In this document: in pieces, positions 1-5,406 of the stretch
How the letters are laid out: each line of letters begins with the position of its first letter
Numbering within the stretch: the first letter of the stretch is position 1
Source of the DNA: Acidobacteriota bacterium
Lineage (GTDB): Bacteria; Acidobacteriota; Terriglobia; Terriglobales; Acidobacteriaceae
Assembly: GCA_021780095.1 (NCBI GenBank)
Contig: JAJXZK010000214.1
Span: 1-5,406, forward strand
DNA length: 5,406 bases
Direction of reading: 5' to 3'
Notes under the pieces: model-generated
What the model was told of the DNA's origin: nothing
Database searches by the model: none
Seen by the model: the letters and a program-made list of their open reading frames with translations, nothing else
Position numbers and translations under genes: made by a program

Positions 1-2157
1 CATTTCTGCCGGATCTTTTTTGCCCATGGCGCGACGCAGCAGGTCGGCTTCGCCCAGCGAATAGCCGGCCAGCACGTTTGAAATCTGCATCACCTGCTCC
101 TGATACACGATGACGCCCAGCGTCTCTTTCAGGAGCGCTTCCAGTTCGGGCAGTTGGTATTCGACCGGGGCACGCCCCCACTTGCGATCGATGAAATCGT
201 CGATCATTCCGCCCTGGATCGGTCCTGGGCGATAGAGCGCATTCAATGCGGTCAGGTCAGCGATAGTCTCGGGACGATAGCGTCGCAGTACGTCACGCAT
301 GCCGCTCGACTCAAACTGGAACACACCCGAAGTTAGCGCGCGATGAAACACCTGTTCGAAAGTCTGCTTGTCGTCGAGCGGAATGGTTTCCATATCAATT
401 TCGATCCCGAGATTGACCTTGATCAGCCGCAACGCCTCATGAATGACGGTCAGCGTCGTCAGTCCGAGAAAGTCCATCTTCAGCAGACCGATTTTCTCGA
501 TGGCCTTCATGTCATACGCGGTGACAATTTCGTCGTTTTTGCCGCGGCTCAGCGGAACCAGATTCGTGAGCTCTTCGGGCGCAATGACTACACCGGCAGC
601 GTGGATACCCGCGCCGCGGGCCAGACCTTCCAGCCGACGCGCAATATCGATCAGCTCGCGTATCTGCGGATCATTCTCATACACCTGCTGCAGCGGTTCG
701 GATTCCTTTAGCGCCTCATCGATCGTCATGCCGATGGTGGCCGGAATCAGCTTGGCAATCTTATCGACTTCGCCGTACGGCATCGCCAGCGCGCGACCGA
801 CATCTTTAATCGACGCCTTGGCCGCCATGGTGTTGAAGGTGATGATTTGCGCTACTTGCTCGCGACCATACTTGCGCGTCACGTAGTCGATCACTTCGCT
901 GCGGCGGTTCATGCAAAAATCGATATCGATATCCGGCATCGAGACGCGTTCAGGATTCAGAAAACGCTCGAACAGCAATTCTCCCTGCAGCGGATCGACA
1001 TCCGTAATCCCCATCACGTAGGAAACCAGCGACCCTGCTGCCGATCCCCTCCCCGGACCCACGGGGATATCCTGCTCTTTGGCGTAACGAATAAAGTCCC
1101 ACACGATAAGAAAATAGCCGGAGAACTTCATCTGCTGGATGCAATCTATTTCACGCTGCAGGCGCTGCTCGTATTCCTCTGTCGTGTGACGAAGGAGGCC
1201 ACTGTCGCGTAAATGGCGAACGGATGTGTCGAGTCGACGACGAAATCCTTCGCGGCAAATCTTTTCAAAATAGCTGTCGATGGTAAATCCCGGCGGGACA
1301 TCGAACTGCGGAAACGGATTCTCCACCTTGCTCAGTTTGACGCGGCACCGTTCGGCAAACTGCATGGTGCGCGCCACAACCCCCGGCGTTTGCGAGAAAA
1401 CGTTCAACATTTCTTCGGCAGATTTGACGAAGAACTGGTCGCCGTCAAAGCGAAAACGCTTCTCGTCATGAATCGTGCTGCCGGTCTGCACACAGAGCAG
1501 AACATCGTGGGCATGATGATCGTCGTGACCAATGTAGTGGCTGTCGTTGGTCGCAATCAGCGGAATGTCAAGATCTTTCTCGAGTCGAAAAAGATTCGCA
1601 TGAATCTTCTTTTCCAGCTCCAGACCCTGATCCTGAATCTCCAGAAAAAAATTGCCTCGGCCGAAGATGTCTTCATACTGTTTGGCCGTGGAACGGGCGG
1701 CATCGTAGTTGTCGTTCGTCAGATGCCCGCAGAGTTCTCCCGCAAGACAGCCGGAAAATCCAATCAATCCCTTCGCATGCTCAGCGAGAAATTTCTTGCT
1801 GATGCGCGGCTTGCGGTAGAAGCCATGAAGCGAAGCTTCTGACGTGATGCGCACCAGATTGCGATACCCCTCATCGTTTTCCGCGATCACCAGCAGATGG
1901 TGATATTGATCGCCCTGCGGATCGGCGCGATGGTCTTCCTTCTGGCAGATGTACAGTTCGCAGCCTAAAATAGGGTTGATGTTGTATTTTTTCGCCGCGT
2001 CAAAGAAGTGCATCGCGCCATAAATATTGCCGTGGTCGGTCATGGCGACCGCCTTCTGTCCCATCCCTTCGACGTGCTTCAGCAGCTTGTCAACGTCGCA
2101 GGCTCCGTCGAGCAGCGAGTAGTCCGTATGAAGATGTAAATGCGTAAATTCTGCCAT
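1..2157 (-). CDS. dnaE: DNA polymerase III subunit alpha (DnaE1-type), N-terminal 719 codons, runs off the left edge
   Basis: This is the catalytic subunit of the replicative DNA polymerase, which extends DNA at the fork together with the beta clamp and clamp loader. Seen in the sequence: the frame is open from ATG at 2157 to base 1 with no stop. An N-terminal PHP domain begins HLHLHTDYS (residues 6-14), followed by MTDHGN (39-44), LGCEL (64-68), SGCLAGEL (around 135-142) and TNDSHY (203-208). The polymerase domain shows VGPGRGSAAGS (366-376), PDIDIDFC with catalytic Asp411 and Asp413, and KMDFLGL with the third catalytic Asp562. VYQEQVMQ (684-691) and RRAMGKK then lie in the fingers. These align by eye with E. 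coli D401, D403 and D555. Family members are about 1,150 residues long, so the rest of the fingers, the clamp-binding, OB and tau-binding parts are outside the window. The start fits the usual MAEF-type N-terminus, with a weak GAAG (2168-2165) seven bases upstream. It diverges from the exporter gene. DnaE2/ImuC is less likely because the PHP ligands are complete and the replicative-type motifs are strong. Confidence 0.97.
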   Translation of the reverse strand, partial: MAEFTHLHLHTDYSLLDGACDVDKLLKHVEGMGQKAVAMTDHGNIYGAMHFFDAAKKYNINPILGCELYICQKEDHRADPQGDQYHHLLVIAENDEGYRNLVRITSEASLHGFYRKPRISKKFLAEHAKGLIGFSGCLAGELCGHLTNDNYDAARSTAKQYEDIFGRGNFFLEIQDQGLELEKKIHANLFRLEKDLDIPLIATNDSHYIGHDDHHAHDVLLCVQTGSTIHDEKRFRFDGDQFFVKSAEEMLNVFSQTPGVVARTMQFAERCRVKLSKVENPFPQFDVPPGFTIDSYFEKICREGFRRRLDTSVRHLRDSGLLRHTTEEYEQRLQREIDCIQQMKFSGYFLIVWDFIRYAKEQDIPVGPGRGSAAGSLVSYVMGITDVDPLQGELLFERFLNPERVSMPDIDIDFCMNRRSEVIDYVTRKYGREQVAQIITFNTMAAKASIKDVGRALAMPYGEVDKIAKLIPATIGMTIDEALKESEPLQQVYENDPQIRELIDIARRLEGLARGAGIHAAGVVIAPEELTNLVPLSRGKNDEIVTAYDMKAIEKIGLLKMDFLGLTTLTVIHEALRLIKVNLGIEIDMETIPLDDKQTFEQVFHRALTSGVFQFESSGMRDVLRRYRPETIADLTALNALYRPGPIQGGMIDDFIDRKWGRAPVEYQLPELEALLKETLGVIVYQEQVMQISNVLAGYSLGEADLLRRAMGKKDPAEM

Positions 2158-2201
2158 GCCCGTACTTCAATTCTATTCGGCGCACCGGCATCCAGGGAAC
2201 G

Positions 2202-2231
2202 CTCATCCAATTTGAAAGAGAAATGGATGAG
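2202..2231 (-). promoter_or_regulatory. imperfect inverted repeat (hairpin) upstream of dnaE
   Basis: The left arm CTCATCCA (2202-2209) is the exact reverse complement of the right arm TGGATGAG (2224-2231). Inside them TTT (2211-2213) pairs with AAA (2221-2223) if A2210 is bulged out. This gives 11 base pairs around a 7-base loop (2214-2220). It lies 45-74 bases upstream of the dnaE ATG, on either side of where a dnaE promoter or leader would be expected. It could be an operator for a dimeric repressor, a leader-RNA hairpin, or chance. There is no U-run after it on either strand, so an intrinsic terminator is unlikely. The structure is seen directly; a function is not shown. Confidence 0.5.
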
Positions 2232-2383
2232 GAAATCGTGGACGGAACCTGCCTCGAGTGCTTCCTATCCCGTTGTTCCACTTTTCGCTCGGCGAATGCC
2301 GCTCGGATCATGTCAGAGATGAACAATTTTCTTCCATACATACAGATGTTGCCGCTGCACGCTCGCTGAACGACTGTAATTAC

Positions 2384-2387
2384 GGAG
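2384..2387 (+). promoter_or_regulatory. Shine-Dalgarno-like GGAG before the exporter start
   Basis: GGAG lies 11 bases before the ATG at 2399, somewhat farther than the usual 5-9 bases. It is the best ribosome-binding match near this end of the frame and supports starting at 2399 rather than at the upstream in-frame ATG at 2258. Confidence 0.4.
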
Positions 2388-2398
2388 CCCCACCCACG

Positions 2399-3745
2399 AT
2401 GTACGAGCCGATCGCGAACGAGACGAATGCCGCGGCTGAGGAAGCGCCGCCGCGCACTGGGATTTCGCTCGCTTGGCGAGCCTTGCGCCATCGAAATTTT
2501 CGTTTGTTTTTCGGTGGGCAAAGCATCTCGCTGATCGGCACCTGGATGACGCGCATCGCCACCGCATGGCTGGTCTATCGCCTTACCGGGTCGGCATGGC
2601 TGTTGGGCATTGTCGGCTTCTGCGGACGGATCCCGACCTTTCTGCTGGCGCCGTTCGCGGGCGTGTGGGTGGACCGGCTGAATCGCCGCCACGTTCTGGT
2701 CGTGACCCAAACTATGGCCATGGTGCAGTCCCTGGTCCTCGCCGCACTCACGTTGGCCCACGTCGTCACCATCACAGAAATTCTGTGGCTCAGCATCTTC
2801 CAGGGGATGATCAATGCCTTCGACATGCCCGGACGTCAGGCCTTTATGGTGCAGATGATTGAGGATCGTCAGGACCTGGGCAACGCTATCGCGCTCAATT
2901 CCTCCATGGTGAACATGGCGCGGCTAGTGGGGCCGTCGCTCGCCGGACTGGTGATTGCCGGCTTTGGCGAAGGGTACTGCTTCCTGATTGACGGCGTCAG
3001 CTACATTGCGGTGATCATTTCCCTGCTGCTGATGCAGTTGCCAAAGTTTGTGGCCGCGTTGCAGGTGGTGCCGATGCTGGAGCAGTTGAAGGAAGGCTGG
3101 GAGTATGTCTCCCAGTTCAGTCCGGTGCGAACCATTCTGCTGCTGTTCGCGGTCGTCAGCCTGATGGGAATGCCATTCACCGTGCTGATGCCAATCTTCG
3201 CCGCGAAAGTCCTGCATGGCGGCCCGCATACCCTTGGATTTCTCATGGGCGCCGTGGGGACGGGTGCACTGGGCGCCGCTATTTCGCTTGCCATGCGCAA
3301 ATCTGTGCTTGGACTAGGGCGCGTCATCGCCGTCTCCGCTGCCGTGTTTGGAGCCGGGCTGATTGCGTTCGGCGCAAGTCACATCCTTTGGCTCTCGTTG
3401 CTGCTGATGCTGATCACAGGATACGGAATGATGCTCGGCATGGCCGCCAGCAACACCATTATCCAGACCATCGTTCCAGAGGATAAGCGCGGCCGCGTGA
3501 TGAGCTACTACACCATGGCCTTCGTCGGTATGGCGCCCTTCGGAAGCCTTCTTGCGGGCGGCGTGGCTCACTGGGTGGGCGCGCCAGTCACACTGATGAT
3601 CACCGGCGTATTCTGCATCGCAGGCGCAGGGTGGTTTGCGACTCAGCTGCCGAAAATCCGCGTGCATATTCGGCCAATATATCGCGATCTGGGGATTCTT
3701 CCAGCTGAGATAGTCGCAGCAATTGCGGATGGAAGCGGGGATTAA
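2399..3745 (+). CDS. MFS transporter, MFS_3/EntS-like exporter family
   Basis: A 448-residue inner-membrane secondary transporter, probably a proton-coupled exporter; the substrate cannot be read from the sequence. After a short polar, acidic N-terminus (1-20), about 12 hydrophobic helices can be placed near residues 34-60, 66-90, 98-122, 125-142, 163-188, 193-213, 244-268, 278-298, 308-326, 329-354, 369-390 and 394-414. A hydrophilic central loop (about 214-243) separates the two six-helix halves. Family marks are RNFRLFFGGQSISLIGTWM (32-50), the motif-A-like GVWVDRLNRR (88-97) between helices 2 and 3, FDMPGRQAF (141-149) and EDKRGRVMSYY (361-371). The equivalents are typical of the MFS_3 group that includes the enterobactin exporter EntS. 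Length is normal, so the gene looks intact. The ATG at 2399 was chosen because the core homology starts just after it and GGAG precedes it. An ATG at 2258 would add 47 residues with no family-like character. It stands alone, divergent from dnaE and convergent with the nucleotidyltransferase. No siderophore or drug-resistance partner genes are in view, so neither role is claimed. Confidence 0.93.
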   Translation: MYEPIANETNAAAEEAPPRTGISLAWRALRHRNFRLFFGGQSISLIGTWMTRIATAWLVYRLTGSAWLLGIVGFCGRIPTFLLAPFAGVWVDRLNRRHVLVVTQTMAMVQSLVLAALTLAHVVTITEILWLSIFQGMINAFDMPGRQAFMVQMIEDRQDLGNAIALNSSMVNMARLVGPSLAGLVIAGFGEGYCFLIDGVSYIAVIISLLLMQLPKFVAALQVVPMLEQLKEGWEYVSQFSPVRTILLLFAVVSLMGMPFTVLMPIFAAKVLHGGPHTLGFLMGAVGTGALGAAISLAMRKSVLGLGRVIAVSAAVFGAGLIAFGASHILWLSLLLMLITGYGMMLGMAASNTIIQTIVPEDKRGRVMSYYTMAFVGMAPFGSLLAGGVAHWVGAPVTLMITGVFCIAGAGWFATQLPKIRVHIRPIYRDLGILPAEIVAAIADGSGD

Positions 3746-3814
3746 ACACAAGTCGCAGCAGACCGAAACGATCCGCGCGCGTTGCCACTCTTCGTGAACT
3801 TCAACCGAGCATTG
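3746..3814. other. short gap between convergent genes
   Basis: These 69 bases lie between the stop codons of the exporter (plus strand) and the nucleotidyltransferase (minus strand). Transcripts from both sides must end here or overlap. I looked for a GC-rich stem followed by a T-run on either strand and found none. Only a very short symmetry, TGAA-C-TTCA (3795-3803), is present. Termination is therefore either Rho-dependent or occurs inside the neighbouring gene ends. Confidence 0.6.
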
Positions 3815-4516
3815 CTATCGACCGGACTTTTTCTTCGGCTTCGATTTCGCCGGCGTCGCCTTGGAAGCGGGTCGACTGACCGTTTTTGTAGCTGGATTCT
3901 TTCCAGTCGCGACAGCGGCCTTTTTCGGCGCCGCTTTTGTGGCCTTCGGCTTCAACGCCGCTTTCTTCGCGATAGGTCGATGTGCGGTCTTGGCCGACGC
4001 CGTGGCCTTGCCTCGAGCGCCTGCGGCCGACTTTTTCGTCGCGGGCCGAGCACCAGCATGAGCAGTCTTGCTGGCCTTGCCATGCGCCTTGGCGACGATG
4101 CCAGTCTTCTGGGCTTTTCCTTTTGCCTGGGGCAGCTTGCCACTGGGTTTCGGCGCTGGTTTCGCAATCACTTTGCCCGTCGTCTTGGCTTTGTCCAGCT
4201 TTCCGTTGGCCATTGGCTTCGCGACGGCTTTCGCGGCTGCATCGCCCTTGGCAGTCTTCTCCGCTTTCTTCACGTCTTCCGGCTTGCTGGCGGCCTTTCC
4301 TGCAGCGGACTTTGCCTTGCTAGCGACCATGCCATTCTGGTCAGCGAGGGCGCCGACCGTCTCCGCCTCGCCGCCTGCGGCCAAGTTCAAATCTCCCTCC
4401 GGGGCAACCGCTGCGCTCTTCGCAGCCTTTCTGCCTTTGCCCTTCTTCGGTTCAGTGACACGCTTGACAGCGCGGCTGCGACGGACAATTACCGGTGGCG
4501 GCGGAGCTGGAGGAGA
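3815..4516 (-). other. segment coding the histone H1-like Lys/Ala-rich tail of the nucleotidyltransferase
   Basis: This encodes the last 233 residues (visible 297-529). It starts with a proline run (SPPAPPPP), then basic clusters such as RRSRAVKRV and EPKKGKGRK, then irregular AK, KAA, KPK and PAKK units to a final KPKKKSGR. By hand count about 58 residues are Ala and 48 are Lys. There are no aromatic or Cys residues in the tail, and no Asp or Glu in the final 125 residues. The units are not a perfect tandem repeat at DNA or protein level. It is expected to be disordered and strongly positive, and may bind RNA or DNA; that role is inferred from composition only. Confidence 0.85.
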
Positions 4517-5406
4517 ATACGGTTCCGCAAATTTGCGAATTGCCTCTTCCGTCTGCAATTCTCCGTCCATAAAGGCAAACGTCAGCTTGTCCAGCAGTTC
4601 GTCATAGCCTTCGACATCCGGAAGAATTCGCATATCTTGCAGAATCACATTGGGAATCTTCTGGCGCGCTTCCGCCCACTTGGTGAAAAAGCTTTCGAAC
4701 TTGTGCTGCACGGCCGCAGTCTTGTTGGTGAAAAATAGCCACAGCACCGCCTCCGGCTTTGCGCTGTGCAGCAGCTTCCACAACTGCGATGGCTTGGCGG
4801 CATCTTTGGCCGTCATCTTTTGCAGCAGATGCTTGGCTTCTGAATCTAGCGCATTCGCTTCCGCAATCAAATCGCCGCGCACGAACGTTTTTTTCAGCGC
4901 CGATAGATGAGCCGGAGAGAGCTTGGCCGTCAACAAACGAAACTGCGCCGCCGAAGGATCGGGATGCAACCCGGCCATCAATAGCTGGACAAATTTCTCA
5001 TGCAGGCGCTCCAGCCCCTGCACATCGACAGAGCGGCTGCTCCAGTACGGCGACAAGTGCTCCAGCCAACCTTCCGCCTCCAGCGCTTTCAGCACTTGCT
5101 GCGGTTCTTCCTCGTATCCAATCTCTTCCAGTTCGTACCCGCGCTGCACAGGAGTAATGGCGCTGATCACGCCCTCGGCCTTGGCGTTGTCATAACGGCC
5201 TTTTGTCCGCTCTTCCATATCCCAGCCGGTTCGCGACATCAGCCGCACGGCCCGGACAAGGCGAATCGGATCTTCCAGAAATCCGTAATTGCTCACCAGG
5301 CGCAATTGTCGCGCGGAGATGTCCGCAGTCCCGTTCAAAGGGTCGAGCAATAATCCCCACGAACCTTCATTCAGCGACAGCGCCATGGCATTCGCGGTAA
5401 AGTCGC
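3815..5406 (-). CDS. class II nucleotidyltransferase (tRNA CCA-adding / poly(A) polymerase family) with long Lys/Ala-rich tail, N-terminus off the right edge
   Basis: Enzymes of this family add nucleotides to RNA 3' ends, either CCA on tRNA or poly(A). The visible part has 529 residues and ends at TAG (3817-3815). It opens with DFTANAMAL (1-9), the end of the RRDxxxNA motif; the two visible bases of the preceding codon are compatible with Arg. Next come LLLDPLNGTADI (18-29) and the EDPIR motif (44-48) followed by LVRAVRLM. In class II enzymes EDxxR helps select the incoming nucleotide. A helical body of about 240 residues follows. It is divergent from the textbook neck/body/tail, and no HD phosphohydrolase motif is seen. 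From about residue 297 it becomes proline-rich and then a Lys/Ala-rich tail. The GG-and-DxD catalytic head must lie beyond 5406, so activity cannot be judged here. CCA-adding versus poly(A) specificity is not separable by eye; I lean to the broad family name. It converges with the exporter gene. Confidence 0.85.
   Translation of the reverse strand, partial: DFTANAMALSLNEGSWGLLLDPLNGTADISARQLRLVSNYGFLEDPIRLVRAVRLMSRTGWDMEERTKGRYDNAKAEGVISAITPVQRGYELEEIGYEEEPQQVLKALEAEGWLEHLSPYWSSRSVDVQGLERLHEKFVQLLMAGLHPDPSAAQFRLLTAKLSPAHLSALKKTFVRGDLIAEANALDSEAKHLLQKMTAKDAAKPSQLWKLLHSAKPEAVLWLFFTNKTAAVQHKFESFFTKWAEARQKIPNVILQDMRILPDVEGYDELLDKLTFAFMDGELQTEEAIRKFAEPYSPPAPPPPVIVRRSRAVKRVTEPKKGKGRKAAKSAAVAPEGDLNLAAGGEAETVGALADQNGMVASKAKSAAGKAASKPEDVKKAEKTAKGDAAAKAVAKPMANGKLDKAKTTGKVIAKPAPKPSGKLPQAKGKAQKTGIVAKAHGKASKTAHAGARPATKKSAAGARGKATASAKTAHRPIAKKAALKPKATKAAPKKAAVATGKNPATKTVSRPASKATPAKSKPKKKSGR

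Larger units (their letters stand above)
2158..2398. promoter_or_regulatory. divergent intergenic region between dnaE and the exporter gene
   Basis: These 241 bases separate two divergently transcribed genes, so they should contain both promoters. No strong sigma70-type pair is visible. On the minus strand TAGAAT (2175-2170) resembles a -10 box for dnaE. It sits only 12 bases from the ATG, and the hexamer at -35 distance is poor. On the plus side the stretch around 2321-2350 is locally AT-rich (gaacaatttt, catacatacag) and could hold the exporter promoter, but I cannot point to a convincing -35/-10 pair. The one clear structural signal is the hairpin at 2202-2231, listed separately. No convincing small gene was found here. 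Confidence 0.5.

Noticed and set aside
1213..1842. 209-codon plus-strand open frame
   Set aside because: It is fully antisense to the PHP and early polymerase part of dnaE, which carries unmistakable motifs. It has no recognisable domain of its own.
2286..2305. CGCTCGG repeated twice with a short spacer in the intergenic region
   Set aside because: Two 7-base copies in GC-rich DNA can easily occur by chance. There is no third copy and no symmetry that suggests an operator.
2090..2761. 223-codon minus-strand open frame spanning the dnaE start, the intergenic region and the exporter start
   Set aside because: It is out of frame with dnaE and antisense to the exporter. It has biased residues (Arg, Gln, Ser) and no domain signature, so it is a shadow frame.
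3746..3814. Possible bidirectional terminator between the convergent genes
   Set aside because: No stem longer than about four pairs with a following T-run is visible on either strand.
3815..4516. Tandem DNA repeat array or CRISPR-like array in the low-complexity region
   Set aside because: The recurring cttggc/gccttg words have irregular spacing and no constant unit. They are explained by Lys and Ala codons.
4068..4607. 179-codon plus-strand frame rich in Ala, Phe and Leu, looking membrane-like
   Set aside because: Its hydrophobicity comes from reading the Lys/Ala-rich tail in antisense (CTT/TTC/GCC codons). It overlaps a frame with clear protein-family motifs.
3782..4738. 318-codon open frame on the plus strand, rich in Arg, Leu, Phe and Ser
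   Set aside because: It lies antisense to the nucleotidyltransferase and its Lys/Ala-rich tail. The composition is what the reverse complement of AAG/GCC-type codons gives, and no family motif is visible.

Overview
The window holds three protein genes and almost no spare DNA. It looks like a chromosomal piece of a moderately GC-rich bacterium. The wording of the DNA polymerase III alpha N-terminus, the exporter, and the nucleotidyltransferase with a Lys/Ala-rich tail all remind me of Acidobacteriota (Terriglobia). That assignment is inferred from remembered family resemblance, not from a search.

Layout: (1) Positions 2157 to 1, minus strand, are the first 719 codons of dnaE, the replicative DNA polymerase III alpha subunit. 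They cover the PHP domain and the catalytic palm, and run into the fingers before leaving the left edge. (2) Positions 2158-2398 are a divergent intergenic region. It holds a clear imperfect hairpin close to the dnaE start and a Shine-Dalgarno-like GGAG before the next gene. (3) Positions 2399-3745, plus strand, are a complete 448-residue, 12-helix major facilitator superfamily exporter of the MFS_3/EntS-like type. (4) Positions 3746-3814 are a 69-base gap between convergent genes. (5) Positions 5406 to 3815, minus strand, are the C-terminal 529 codons of a class II nucleotidyltransferase of the tRNA CCA-adding/poly(A) polymerase family. It carries a long, basic, histone H1-like tail of about 233 residues. 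Its N-terminal catalytic head lies beyond the right edge.

The genes do not form an operon: dnaE and the exporter diverge, and the exporter and the nucleotidyltransferase converge. Two are core information-processing genes (replication; RNA 3'-end addition) and the third is an unrelated membrane transporter. I see no mobile element, CRISPR array, tRNA or rRNA. The features most worth a second look are the acidic-residue-free basic tail on the nucleotidyltransferase, the full set of PHP metal ligands in DnaE, and the hairpin just upstream of dnaE. I did not find an undescribed multigene system.
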